64,000 nt of DNA, taken from the NCBI GenBank assembly GCA_900314495.1, contig OMVJ01000004.1:1-64000 (forward strand), given 5' to 3'. Under the pieces are notes generated by a model, which saw only the letters and a program-made list of their open reading frames with translations, searched no databases and was not told the DNA's origin. The position numbers and the translations under genes are program-made. Positions within the stretch are counted from its first letter, which is position 1; each line of letters starts with the position of its first letter. The DNA comes from an uncultured Olsenella sp. (GTDB taxonomy: Bacteria; Actinomycetota; Coriobacteriia; Coriobacteriales; Atopobiaceae). Of the stretch, positions 52,319 through 61,414 are shown one piece after another.

Positions 52319-53746
52319 TTAGTCCCACGCACCGGACGCCGACCCAAGCTCCTCCAGCGCGGCGCGAGTCTCCTCGGGCGAAAGCGACTCCAGGTAGTAC
52401 TCGTCAATCTGCTCGATCGTGCCGTTGAGGTAGCCATCCACGTTGTAGCGGGCGATCCACGTCGCCGGTCGCGAGAGCGCAAAGGCCAGCCACGCCACCA
52501 AAATCACGCCGGTACCCCACGCGACGGCATTCACACTCGTGCGCAGCACGCGCGCAGCTGCCACCACGAGAAGCCCCACAATCGTGACCATGCCCACGCA
52601 CGTGAGCGCTCGCAGCAGCGTGAGGCCGTACTCCCCCACATAGAGGGCCATGCGCCAAGCGGCCGACGCCACCAAGAGCGCGGTCAGAACAACGAGTGCC
52701 AGCTCGAGGGCCACGAGCGGGCGCGACCGCTCGGCCTCGCGGCGCGCGTGGAGTGCACCCGAGAGCAAGGCCAGGTTGATCGCCGCCACGGACACCAACT
52801 GAAAGAAGCCTGACCGCGCGTACTCCGCGTAGCCGCCGTGGGAGGCCGCGTCCCCGAAGAGGTAGCCCGCTTGGAGGGCAATGAAGAGCAGGTAGATGGC
52901 ATCGACGGCCGCAAGCACGATGGCGACCGTAATGGGGCTTGCGGGACGGCCCGGCTCGCGGTGCGGCACTGGGCGCGCCTCTCCGTGCGTTGCCGCGTAC
53001 AGCAGCGAGAAGCCCAAGAGGGTGAGCACGAGGGCGTGCGCGATGCGCACGAGGTCGTCCGGCAGATTGCTCAGCATGCGCCCGAAGAGTCCCGTCAGCA
53101 CACTATTGAAGATGTAGTCCGCGCTTGCAAGCAAGGGCACCACCACGACGAGCACGCCCGCGGCCACGAGCGCGCCCAGCAAGACGGCGCCGACCGACCC
53201 CCTCGAAGCCCCGCGCGCGGCCCTGAACGGCAGCGCCATGTGCGCCAGCTGCGCCCGCACGAAGTTGCCCACCGACCGGAACATGCCCCCGATTCCCAGC
53301 GCATCCTCGACGCTCGCCCCGCAGAGGGTGTAGAAGGTGACCAGGCAGCAGGCGCCTAGCACGAAGGCATTGAGCGCGCGCACATCTTGGCAAAGGTTGA
53401 CCGCGGGGACCAGGGCGCAGCCGAGCGTCGCCGCCAAGAGGGCTCGCTTGCCACGCGTCAGGCGTAGGTCGCGGCGCCTAAGCACGAGGATGACCGTGAA
53501 AAAGGCCACAATCATCAGCGTGAGCTCGGGGCCACCCACCAGGAAGAAGAAGCTGGAGAAGCCCGAATAGTCGCGGTCCAACACCGCACACCAGGCCACG
53601 CCCAGGACCCCCGCCGCGGCCAGCGCCAGCCAGTCGCGCGCGGCCATGGCGGGCGCAGCGCACACATGCGGGTTGTCCCCGGCACGTTTTTCGGCACAGT
53701 CGTACCCTTGGGGCGCCAGGGGGCGTCCCTCGTCACTCATGCTCAT
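52319..53746 (-). CDS. DUF4173/DUF4153-family membrane protein
   Basis: 475 residues with about twelve hydrophobic segments. The region FGDAASHGGYAEYARSGFFQ matches the most conserved part of the DUF4173 family, whose function is unknown. A cytosolic N-terminus with several cysteines precedes the first helix (DWLALAAAGVLGVAW). Start ATG 53746 with AAAGGAGAG upstream. It is the third gene of an operon with DUF2975 and an Xre regulator. Confidence 0.75.
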   Translation of the reverse strand: MSMSDEGRPLAPQGYDCAEKRAGDNPHVCAAPAMAARDWLALAAAGVLGVAWCAVLDRDYSGFSSFFFLVGGPELTLMIVAFFTVILVLRRRDLRLTRGKRALLAATLGCALVPAVNLCQDVRALNAFVLGACCLVTFYTLCGASVEDALGIGGMFRSVGNFVRAQLAHMALPFRAARGASRGSVGAVLLGALVAAGVLVVVVPLLASADYIFNSVLTGLFGRMLSNLPDDLVRIAHALVLTLLGFSLLYAATHGEARPVPHREPGRPASPITVAIVLAAVDAIYLLFIALQAGYLFGDAASHGGYAEYARSGFFQLVSVAAINLALLSGALHARREAERSRPLVALELALVVLTALLVASAAWRMALYVGEYGLTLLRALTCVGMVTIVGLLVVAAARVLRTSVNAVAWGTGVILVAWLAFALSRPATWIARYNVDGYLNGTIEQIDEYYLESLSPEETRAALEELGSASGAWD

Positions 53747-53805
53747 TCGATTCTCTCCTTTGGTCTAGTGCTTCGGTCTGTAACTTGGGGCCTCGCCTTG
53801 CGGAC

Positions 53806-54033
53806 CTACGCGTCACCAGCCCCGTCACCGGGCTCGTACTTGATCAGGTCACCGGGCTGACAGTCCAACTCCCTGCAGATTGCCTCCAGCGTGGTGAAGC
53901 GCACGGCCTTGGCCTTGCCGTTCTTCAGGATGGAGAGGTTGGCCATGGTGACGCCCACCCGCTCCGAAAGCTCCGTGAGGGTCATCCTGCGGCTGGCCAG
54001 CACGACGTCCAGATTGACAACAATGCGGCCCAC
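53806..54033 (-). CDS. Small Xre/HTH_26-type transcriptional regulator
   Basis: 75 residues made of one Cro/C1-type helix-turn-helix (RMTLTELSERVGVTMANLSILKNG) followed by the typical AVRFTTLEAICRELDCQPGDL. Start codon GTG 54033, one base after the DUF2975 stop. Proteins of this YozG-like type are usually encoded with DUF2975 membrane proteins and are thought to respond to them. It probably binds the two palindromes upstream of the operon. Confidence 0.88.
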   Translation of the reverse strand: MGRIVVNLDVVLASRRMTLTELSERVGVTMANLSILKNGKAKAVRFTTLEAICRELDCQPGDLIKYEPGDGAGDA

Positions 54034-54034
54034 G

Positions 54035-54493
54035 TCACACCACCAAATCGTTCTCTGACTTGATGTCCGCGGCGTTCGCCGTGAAGAGCGAGAGGGCCGC
54101 CGAGACCACCGCCAGGCTCACTGCGAAGATCAGGGCCACGGAAAGCGACGCCACCACGGAGAAGACCACCACCTCGGCCACCGCAAGGTATGTCACCAAG
54201 GCAAGCACCCACACGGCCGCATCCGCCGCCGAGGCGTAGGCCATGGCGCGCAGGCGGCGGGAGTTGGCGGCCACGAAGACCTCCCCACGACCGATAGCCG
54301 CGAAGAGTCGCCAGGCAACAACGGCCACGACCATCAGCGGGGCCACGCCGAGGGCGAACACGACCGCGGAACCCCGTGGCACGACGCCGCGCGCCTCCAC
54401 GCCCGGTATGACCAGGGCCGCGACCACGGCGCAGGCCACCACCGCAACCACGTCCACCACGCGCAGCAACACCGAAAGCTCCCTGTGCGACAT
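54035..54493 (-). CDS. DUF2975 membrane protein
   Basis: 152 residues with four hydrophobic segments, the DUF2975 layout, and the characteristic FAAIGRGEVFVAANSRRLRAM between helices two and three. I start at ATG 54493, seven bases after GGGAGG, rather than at the GTG at 54526. Likely a membrane partner of the adjacent HTH protein. Confidence 0.8.
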   Translation of the reverse strand: MSHRELSVLLRVVDVVAVVACAVVAALVIPGVEARGVVPRGSAVVFALGVAPLMVVAVVAWRLFAAIGRGEVFVAANSRRLRAMAYASAADAAVWVLALVTYLAVAEVVVFSVVASLSVALIFAVSLAVVSAALSLFTANAADIKSENDLVV

Positions 54494-54542
54494 CTGCGTC
54501 CTCCCGTCTCCGCTCTCGTTGGTCACAGCATAGGCGGTTGTT

Positions 54543-54557
54543 TATCGTTTTTCAATA
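54543..54557. promoter_or_regulatory. Operator-like palindrome 1 (DUF2975 operon)
   Basis: TATCG-TTTTT-CAATA, imperfect copy of the site at 54564, with centres 21 bases (two helical turns) apart. Confidence 0.5.
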
Positions 54558-54563
54558 TGAATT

Positions 54564-54578
54564 TATCGTTTTTCGATA
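54564..54578. promoter_or_regulatory. Operator-like palindrome 2 (DUF2975 operon)
   Basis: Perfect TATCG-TTTTT-CGATA, about 70 bases upstream of the DUF2975 start. Probably the autoregulatory site of the Xre protein. Confidence 0.55.
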
Positions 54579-54714
54579 AACCATGGAATTCACTGGGAAC
54601 AGGTCACAGAGAACCGAGACCACTCCCGACACCCAGCCGTTGCCGTAGAATGGTGTCTGTTGGCCCGAACGCGCGCCCGACGCGCGCAACCACACACAGA
54701 GAGAGGGAAACACC

Positions 54715-55563
54715 ATGGACGCATCCGAAGAGGAGGCGCTGCGCCGCGAGGTCCAGCAGACCTTCCACCACGAGCAGCCCTCGTTCGACATGAACGACCG
54801 CTCCACCATCAAGCACGTCATCGGCGTCGTGTCCGGCAAGGGCGGCGTCGGAAAGTCGCTGGTCACCGGCCTTCTGGCCACCGAGCTCGCGCGCACCGGC
54901 GCCAAGGTCGGCATCCTGGACTGCGACATCACCGGCCCCTCCATCCCCAAGATGTTCGGCCTGTCAGGCCAGCACATCACGGCCATTGACCAGCTCATGA
55001 TCCCCGCCCAGACCAAGGGCGGCATCAAGGTCATGAGCGCCAACCTGGTGCTGGAGAACGAGGACGACCCCGTGCTGTGGCGCGGCCCCGTGCTCTCCGG
55101 CGCGCTGCGCCAGTTCTGGAACGAGTCCCTGTGGGGCGACATCGACTACATGATCTGCGACATGCCCCCCGGAACCGGCGACGTGGCGCTGACCGTGTTC
55201 CAAGAGCTGCCCATCGAGGGCGTGGTCATCGTGACCTCCCCGCAGGACCTGGTGAAGATGATCGTGGGCAAGGCCGTCAACATGGCAACCATGATGAAGG
55301 TGCCCGTGCTCGGCCTGGTGGAGAACATGAGCTACATCGAGTGCCCCCACTGCGGCGAGAAGATCCAGCCCTACGGCCCCAGCCACCTGGACGAGACCGC
55401 CCAGGCCTACGACCTGGACATCCTCGGCCGCCTGCCCATTGACCCCAAGATCGCCGCAGCGTGCGACGCGGGCACCATCGAGGACGTGCAGCGCGACCTG
55501 TTGCCCGAGGCGGTGCGCGTGATCCAGACGGTCGCCGCCATCGACGAGGCCAAGGGCGAGTAA
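54715..55563 (+). CDS. Mrp/NBP35-type Fe-S cluster carrier ATPase
   Basis: 282 residues. The deviant Walker A GKGGVGKS is near residue 42, Asp switch motifs LDCDITGPS and CDMPPGTGD follow, and a CxxC in ECPHCGE should hold a bridging iron-sulfur cluster. It carries clusters to apoproteins. There is no DUF59 domain. Start ATG 54715 after GAGAGAGGG. Three bases before the flavoprotein gene, so they are co-transcribed. Confidence 0.9.
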   Translation: MDASEEEALRREVQQTFHHEQPSFDMNDRSTIKHVIGVVSGKGGVGKSLVTGLLATELARTGAKVGILDCDITGPSIPKMFGLSGQHITAIDQLMIPAQTKGGIKVMSANLVLENEDDPVLWRGPVLSGALRQFWNESLWGDIDYMICDMPPGTGDVALTVFQELPIEGVVIVTSPQDLVKMIVGKAVNMATMMKVPVLGLVENMSYIECPHCGEKIQPYGPSHLDETAQAYDLDILGRLPIDPKIAAACDAGTIEDVQRDLLPEAVRVIQTVAAIDEAKGE

Positions 55564-55566
55564 CCC

Positions 55567-56805
55567 ATGGCCAAGGGGCGGGAGAGAGGACGCGAGACCC
55601 GGCAGCAGAGGCGGACGCGCGAGCTTGCGGCCGCCCAGGCCGTTCGGCCGCCCGCAGCCTGCGACGTATGCGTGGTTGGTGGCGGGGCCGCGGGGCTGGC
55701 CGCCGCCATCACCGCTGCGGAGGCCGGGGCGAGCACGGTCGTGCTGGAGCGCGACCTGGAGTGCGGTCGCAGCATCCTGGCAACCGGCAACGGCCGGTGC
55801 AACTTCAGCAACGCCAACCTCTCCCCCGCCGCCTACAACCAGCCAGACTTTGTGGGGGCCGTCTGCGGCCCCCTCTTTTTGGACGGCGTGCTGGACTTCT
55901 TCCGCGACTGCGGCCTAGTCTGGGCCGTGGAGGAGGGGCGGCTCTACCCCGCCAGCTTCCAGGCGGCGTCCGTGCGCAACGTGCTCTTGGCGCGAGCGCG
56001 CAAGGCGGGCGTCGTGGAGGCCTGCGGGCGGGCCGTCACCGCCGTATCCGCGCAGGTCAATGGGGGTGTCGCGGGCTTCCGCGTTACGTTTGAGGGCGAG
56101 GCCCCCGAGCTTTGCGGCACGCTGGCCGCGCGGCGCGTTGTCTGGGCCACCGGCGGCGGCACCAGCGATGCGCTGGCCGGGCTCGGCCTTTCGATGGTTC
56201 CGACCCAGCCCGTGCTCTGCCCCCTTGCCTGCGATTCAGTGGACGGCCTCCCCCTTGCCCGCCTGGACGGCCGCCGGGCCCACGCCGCGCTGACGCTGCT
56301 GCGCAACGGCCTGCCCCTGGCATGCGAGCGCGGGGAGGTGCTCTTCCGCCCCTATGGCGTCTCCGGCATAGCGGTCTTCAACCTCTCGCGGGTGGCGAAG
56401 CCGGGCGACGCGCTGGTGGTGGACCTCCTCCCCCAGACGGGCGAGGACGACCTTGCGCAGGTTCTCAGCCATGGGACGCCGCTGGACGGCGCGGTAGACC
56501 CTGCGATTGCCCAGGTCCTCTTGGACGCGGCAAGGGCACGGGGCGACGCCTCCCCGGCCGCGCTGTCGCGCGCAGTAAAGCACGTGACGCTGACCGTCCG
56601 CGGCCTGGCGGACACCAACCACGCGCAGGTCACAAGGGGTGGCTTGGCCGTGGAGGGCTTCTCGCCTCGCACGCTGCAGAGCAAGGTGGCCCCCGGCCTC
56701 TTCGCCGCCGGAGAGGCGCTGGATGTGGACGGCGCCTGCGGGGGCTTCAACCTCTCGTGGGCGTGGGCCAGCGGCATGGTGGCCGGCGCGGCGGCTGCCA
56801 GGTAG
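55567..56805 (+). CDS. BaiN/HI0933-family NAD(P)/FAD-dependent oxidoreductase
   Basis: 412 residues. After a basic N-terminus of ~30 residues comes the FAD-binding VVGGGAAGLAAAITAAEAG, then the family hallmark GRSILATGNGRCNFSNAN. The C-terminal LFAAGEALDVDGACGGFNLSWAWASG is also typical. Members reduce steroids or other substrates; the substrate here is unknown. In an operon with the Fe-S carrier, convergent with hemB. Confidence 0.88.
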   Translation: MAKGRERGRETRQQRRTRELAAAQAVRPPAACDVCVVGGGAAGLAAAITAAEAGASTVVLERDLECGRSILATGNGRCNFSNANLSPAAYNQPDFVGAVCGPLFLDGVLDFFRDCGLVWAVEEGRLYPASFQAASVRNVLLARARKAGVVEACGRAVTAVSAQVNGGVAGFRVTFEGEAPELCGTLAARRVVWATGGGTSDALAGLGLSMVPTQPVLCPLACDSVDGLPLARLDGRRAHAALTLLRNGLPLACERGEVLFRPYGVSGIAVFNLSRVAKPGDALVVDLLPQTGEDDLAQVLSHGTPLDGAVDPAIAQVLLDAARARGDASPAALSRAVKHVTLTVRGLADTNHAQVTRGGLAVEGFSPRTLQSKVAPGLFAAGEALDVDGACGGFNLSWAWASGMVAGAAAAR

Positions 56806-56855
56806 GTGCCTCGAGGCGTCCCGCCGAAGGCCCCGAAAGCTCGCGCCGGCGCAGG

Positions 56856-57845
56856 CTAGCCCTCCGCCAGCCAGCGGGCGGCGTCCTTGGCATGGTAGGT
56901 GATGATCATGTCTGCGCCAGCGCGCTTGATGCTGGTGAGCAGCTCCAGCACCACGCGGCGCTCGTCGACCCAGCCATTTGCCGCGGCAGCCTTGACCATG
57001 GAGTACTCGCCAGACACGTTGTAGGCCACCGTGGGGAAGTTGGTCTCGCGCTTGACGCGCTCCAGCACGTCCAGGTAGGGCAGGGCGGGCTTGACCATGA
57101 CAAGGTCCGCACCCTCCGCAATGTCGTACATGGCCTCGCGCACGCCCTCGTCCGCGTTGGCGGGGTCCATCTGGTAGGCGCGCCGGTCGCCGAAGGCGGG
57201 TGCCGAATCCGCCGCGTCGCGGAAGGGGCCATAGAAGCCGCTGGCGTACTTGGTGGAGTAGCTCATAATGGGCACGTTGGAGAAGCCCGCTTGGTCAAGC
57301 GCGCGGCGGATGTGGCCAATGCGGCCGTCCATCATGTCCGACGGGGCCACCATGTTGGCGCCGGCCTGGGCGTGGCTCACGGCCTCGCGGGCCAGAAGGT
57401 CCAAGGTCTCGTCGTTCATCACGTAGCCGTCCTGGTCCAGCTTGCCGCAGTGGCCGTGGCTGGTGTACTCGCACATGCAGACGTCCGTGATCACGTACAT
57501 CTGGGGCGCGTTGGCGCGGATGATGCGCACGGCCTCCTGCACCACGCCGTGCTCGTCCCAGGCGCTGGAGCCCACCTCGTCCTTGGAGGCGGGCAGGCCG
57601 AAGAGCAGCACGTAGTGGATGCCGCAGTCCAGGAGCTCCCGAGTCTCCGGCATGAGCATGTCCAGCGAGACTTGGTACACGTTGGGCATGCTGGGAATCT
57701 CGTCCCGCCTGCCCTGGCCCGGCTTCACGAACAGCGGGTAGATGAAGTCCTTTGCGCTGAGCTCCGTCTCGCGAATCATCTGGCGGGCCAGCTCGCCGTC
57801 GCGCATGCGGCGTGGCCTGTATGCTGGGAACTTTCCGTACTCCAT
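56856..57845 (-). CDS. hemB: Delta-aminolevulinic acid dehydratase (porphobilinogen synthase)
   Basis: 329 residues. It joins two 5-aminolevulinate molecules. The zinc-binding DVCMCEYTSHGHC has three cysteines, so it is the zinc-dependent type. Schiff-base lysines lie in YSTKYASG and MVKPALPYL. ATG 57845 (MEYGKF) has better spacing from GGGAGG than ATG 57851, which however overlaps the preceding stop as ATGA; either is possible. Confidence 0.95.
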   Translation of the reverse strand: MEYGKFPAYRPRRMRDGELARQMIRETELSAKDFIYPLFVKPGQGRRDEIPSMPNVYQVSLDMLMPETRELLDCGIHYVLLFGLPASKDEVGSSAWDEHGVVQEAVRIIRANAPQMYVITDVCMCEYTSHGHCGKLDQDGYVMNDETLDLLAREAVSHAQAGANMVAPSDMMDGRIGHIRRALDQAGFSNVPIMSYSTKYASGFYGPFRDAADSAPAFGDRRAYQMDPANADEGVREAMYDIAEGADLVMVKPALPYLDVLERVKRETNFPTVAYNVSGEYSMVKAAAANGWVDERRVVLELLTSIKRAGADMIITYHAKDAARWLAEG

Positions 57846-57847
57846 GA

Positions 57848-59431
57848 TCATTTCCTCCCATCGGGCTTGAAGCTTGCGGCCATTGCCGCAACAAGCCCCT
57901 CCACCGTGTACCTTTCCGCCTGCACCGTGACCCCAAGGCCATGCTGGCGCAGGGTCGCGCTGGTGACGGGACCTATGGAATAGGTCTCCACACCGCGCAG
58001 GAGGCCGGGGGCGTCCGCCCCCAGGGCCGCCACCAGGTTGCGCGCCGTAGAGGAGGACGTGAACGTGATGCCATCCACTTCGCCCTCCCGCAATGCACTC
58101 GCAAGCTGCAGAACGTCCTCCTCCAGGGGCCCGGCCGCCTGGTAGGCGGCAACCACGTCCACCGTGGCACCCGCCGCCCGAAGGAGGTGGGGCAGCGCGT
58201 CGCGGGCCACCTGCGCGCGCGGAACCAGCACCCTGGAGCCCGGCCCAAGTGGCTTTGCCCCATTCTGAGCCGCCGCCCTCATTGCGTCGAGAATCGCCTC
58301 CGACTCGTAGCAATCCGGCATGGCATCCGCAACGATCCCGTGCCCGCGCAGGCGCCCGGCCGTCGTGGGGCCTATGACCGCCACGCTGGCGCCCGCAAGC
58401 GCCCGGGCGTCCGCCCCGAGCTTGGCAAGCCGCCGGAAGAAGGCGTCGACGCCGTTGACGCTGGTGAAGACGACCCACGAGTAGGTTCCCAGGGCCCTCA
58501 GCGCACCGTCCAGGGGACCGTAGTCGTCCGGCGGAACGATGCGGATGGTGGGCAGCTCCAGGACGTCCGCGCCCAGCTCCCGCAGGCGGTCGCTCAGGGC
58601 GGGAGCCTGGGCGCGGGGCCGCGTGACCAAAATCCGCCTGCCGAAGAGCGGCGCGTCCTCGAACCAAGACAGGCGGTCCCGCAGGCCGACGACCCTTCCC
58701 ACCACGATGATGGCCGGGGCACCAAAGCCCGCCTCCGTCACCCTGGCAACCACATGGTCCAGAGTGGAGACGAGCGTCTGCTGCGCGGGCAGCGTGCCCC
58801 AGCGCACCAGGGCAACCGGCGTGGAACCAGCCAGGCCCTCCTCGCCCAGCCGGCGCACTATGAGGGGCAGGCCGTGCACGCCCATGTAGAAGCAGAGCGT
58901 GTCTCCCCGGGCGGCAAGCGCCGCCAGCGCGCGCCAGTCCAGGCCGGAGACGTCACGCGTGGGGTCCTCGTGGCCCGTGACCAAGGTCACCGAGGAGGCG
59001 ACCTTGCGGTGCGTCACCGGGATGCCCGCGCAGGCCGGCGCGGCGATTCCGCTGGTCACGCCCGGGACGACCTCGAAGGGTATGCCCGCCGCGCGCAGGG
59101 CCAGGGCCTCCTCCCCACCACGGCCGAAGACAAAGGGGTCGCCCCCCTTCAGCCGCACGACCACGGCAGGCCCCGAGCCCGGCCTCCCCGCCAGCTCGCG
59201 CGCCTTGACCACCAGAAGGTCGTTGACCTGGTCCTGGCTCATGTGGTTTGCGAACCCGCGCTTACCCACGAAGATGCGCTCCGCATCGGGCATCGTGTTG
59301 CGAAGGAGCTGGTCGTTGGCCAGGTAGTCGTACACCACCACGTCCGCGCGGCGCAGGAGCTCCCGGCCGCGAACGCTGATGAGCGCAGCGTCGCCGGGAC
59401 CAGCCCCCACAAGAAAGACCTTGACGTCCAT
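57848..59431 (-). CDS. cobA-hemD: Uroporphyrinogen-III methyltransferase / synthase fusion
   Basis: 527 residues. Residues 1 to ~250 are the SAM-dependent methyltransferase CobA/SUMT (VFLVGAGPGDAALISVRG, VVRLKGGDPFVFGRGGEE, CFYMGVHGL). Residues ~262-527 are uroporphyrinogen-III synthase HemD (RRILVTRPRAQAPALSDRL, VVFTSVNGVDAFF, ITFTSSSTARN). One chain therefore cyclises hydroxymethylbilane and commits the product to precorrin-2. Start ATG 59431 is preferred over GTG 59440, which overlaps the hemC stop. Confidence 0.93.
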   Translation of the reverse strand: MDVKVFLVGAGPGDAALISVRGRELLRRADVVVYDYLANDQLLRNTMPDAERIFVGKRGFANHMSQDQVNDLLVVKARELAGRPGSGPAVVVRLKGGDPFVFGRGGEEALALRAAGIPFEVVPGVTSGIAAPACAGIPVTHRKVASSVTLVTGHEDPTRDVSGLDWRALAALAARGDTLCFYMGVHGLPLIVRRLGEEGLAGSTPVALVRWGTLPAQQTLVSTLDHVVARVTEAGFGAPAIIVVGRVVGLRDRLSWFEDAPLFGRRILVTRPRAQAPALSDRLRELGADVLELPTIRIVPPDDYGPLDGALRALGTYSWVVFTSVNGVDAFFRRLAKLGADARALAGASVAVIGPTTAGRLRGHGIVADAMPDCYESEAILDAMRAAAQNGAKPLGPGSRVLVPRAQVARDALPHLLRAAGATVDVVAAYQAAGPLEEDVLQLASALREGEVDGITFTSSSTARNLVAALGADAPGLLRGVETYSIGPVTSATLRQHGLGVTVQAERYTVEGLVAAMAASFKPDGRK

Positions 59432-59436
59432 GCCGC

Positions 59437-60375
59437 TCACCTGCCCCCGTCTATCTGGGCGAGAATCTCTCGGGCGCCCTGCGCCTCAAGGTCCTCCAGA
59501 ACAAGCGGAACAAGGTACATGGGGTCGGCACCCGCCCGTTCGCGCCTGCTGTGGGCGGCGCGGCTTCCGTCCACGGAGAGCACGATCGCATCCAGCGAGG
59601 TCACGCCGCCATCGGCCGTGGCGTACACGCCTATGGGTACCTTGCAGCTTCCTCCCACCGCTGCCAAAACCGCCCGTTCCGCATCCACGTACCGGTGCGT
59701 TGCCGGGTCGTCTATGGCGGCGCACAGGGCAAGCAGCTCCGCGTCGTCCGCGCGCACCTCCACCCCAATGGCGCCCTGGCCGGCGGCGGGAATGAGCTCC
59801 GTCGGCGGGATGAGACCAGAGATGGCCTCCTGGCAGCCCATCCTCCGCACGCCGGCCGCGGCAAGGATGACCGCATCGTAGTCCGGCCCCTGCGACTTGG
59901 CCAGACGGGTGTCCACGTTGCCCCGCAGGGCCGTGGGAACCAGGTGCGGGAAGCTGGCGCGCAGCTGCGCCGCCCGCCTGAGGGAACCCGTGCCCACGCG
60001 CGCACCCGCCGGCAGGTCCGCCAAGGCGCGGACGCCGGCCACCCGGGGCCCGCAGACCAGGGCGTCGCGGGCGTCTGCCCGCGGCAGCATCGCCGCCATG
60101 CAACAACCCGCAGGCAGCGTGCTCGGCACGTCCTTCATGGAGTGCACGCACATGTCGACCTGGCCCGCGAGCAGGGCTGACTCCAGCTGCTTGGTGAAGA
60201 CGCCGTTAGCGCCCAGCTTGTGCAGGGGCCTGGTGGGGTGCAGGTCGCCCGTCGTCCGGTACGGCACCACCCGGAAGTCCCGGTTGGGGAAGGCGCTGCG
60301 CAGGAGCCGCACGGCCTCGTCCGTCTGCTCCAGGGCCAGCCGGCTGCCACGCGTGGCAATGGTTATGGTCCTCAC
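59437..60375 (-). CDS. hemC: Hydroxymethylbilane synthase (porphobilinogen deaminase)
   Basis: 312 residues from GTG 60375 (conserved N-terminus RTITIATRGSRLALEQ; GGAAGGA upstream). Dipyrromethane cofactor Cys244 in GGSCKVPIG. Substrate-binding VHSMKDVPS, GTGSLRRAAQL and RGNVDTRL are intact. A GTG at 60420 would add 15 residues without a better ribosome site. Between sirC and cobA-hemD in the tetrapyrrole operon. Confidence 0.94.
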   Translation of the reverse strand: MRTITIATRGSRLALEQTDEAVRLLRSAFPNRDFRVVPYRTTGDLHPTRPLHKLGANGVFTKQLESALLAGQVDMCVHSMKDVPSTLPAGCCMAAMLPRADARDALVCGPRVAGVRALADLPAGARVGTGSLRRAAQLRASFPHLVPTALRGNVDTRLAKSQGPDYDAVILAAAGVRRMGCQEAISGLIPPTELIPAAGQGAIGVEVRADDAELLALCAAIDDPATHRYVDAERAVLAAVGGSCKVPIGVYATADGGVTSLDAIVLSVDGSRAAHSRRERAGADPMYLVPLVLEDLEAQGAREILAQIDGGR

Positions 60376-60463
60376 TCCGCCGTCCTTCCGCAGGACCCCG
60401 CACGACGCCAGCTCGCGCACGTCCGGGTCGCCGTCTTGTAGCTCGCTCCCGTCGCAACAGGGC

Positions 60464-61168
60464 TCATGAGCTCATCTCTTTCAGCTTGGGCAGCACGATA
60501 CGCTCGTACGCCTCCTCCAGGCCGGGCAGCCTGCCCTCGGCCGCGCACTGGCTCAGGTCGCTCTTGGCAACCGCCTCGTACAGGGGCAGGCGGTTCTCGG
60601 CGGGGCCGGGCACCCGCTCCCGGACCATGGTCCGAAGTGCCCCGACGAAGTCCACGTATTCGGCCAGGTACGGGGGCAGGTGGTCCTCAAGCTCCCGCCG
60701 GACCTCCCGGGCCAGGCCGGGTGCCGCGCCAGAGGTGGAGACCGCCACCTGCAGCCTGCCGCGCCTTGCCACGGAGGGAACGGCCACGTTGCCGCCGAGC
60801 GCCCCGTCTGCAATGTTGACCAGCTGGTTGTTGCGCAGGGCCTCGTCACGCGCGGCGGCGTTGACAGCGGCTTCGTCCGCCGCGCACACCACGAGCGCGG
60901 CACCCGCCGCGTCACCCGCCAGGTAGGGCCGGCCCTTCCAGGCGAGCCTGCCCTCGGCGGCAGCCTGCCTCAGGAAGTCCGTGGCCTTCGGTGAGACCAC
61001 GGTGATGCGGGCGCCGTAGCCAAGCAGCATGCGCACCTTGCGCTCCGCCACCCTGCCGCCGCCGACAACGCACACGGGGCGCCCCGCAAGGTCCACGAAG
61101 AGCGGGCACGGCAGGTACGCGACGGCATCCGCCGCGGTCGCCTTGGTGCCACCCCTCAGGTCCTCCAT
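60464..61168 (-). CDS. sirC: Precorrin-2 dehydrogenase / sirohydrochlorin ferrochelatase-like (CysG_N)
   Basis: 234 residues from ATG 61168. YLPCPLFVDLAGRPVCVVGG and GGGRVAERKV form the NAD site; VVCAADEAAVNAA and the VAVSTSGAAPGLAREVR segment follow as in Met8/CysG N-terminal domains. It oxidises precorrin-2 to sirohydrochlorin. It is the first gene of an operon with hemC, cobA-hemD and hemB, so the pathway serves siroheme or corrinoids; no gene for later heme steps is present. Confidence 0.9.
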   Translation of the reverse strand: MEDLRGGTKATAADAVAYLPCPLFVDLAGRPVCVVGGGRVAERKVRMLLGYGARITVVSPKATDFLRQAAAEGRLAWKGRPYLAGDAAGAALVVCAADEAAVNAAARDEALRNNQLVNIADGALGGNVAVPSVARRGRLQVAVSTSGAAPGLAREVRRELEDHLPPYLAEYVDFVGALRTMVRERVPGPAENRLPLYEAVAKSDLSQCAAEGRLPGLEEAYERIVLPKLKEMSS

Positions 61169-61414
61169 CAGAACTTCCCCCTCCAGACTTCCAGCCAGCG
61201 CCCGCTGGCTTGCGCACGGCTCCCTATTTTGCCCCATCAGTGCCACCGCCCGCATCCCATTGGGCGTGTATTCATTGTCCTGACGCACGCATGGCACTCC
61301 GCGCAAGGTCGCTCAAAACGGATTTTGCACGGGGAGTTTGCGGTCCCGCGCCGCACGCCCGCCGCGAGTGCGATGATTCCCCCGCACAGTGCACGCGTCC
61401 CGATGGGAGCCAAG

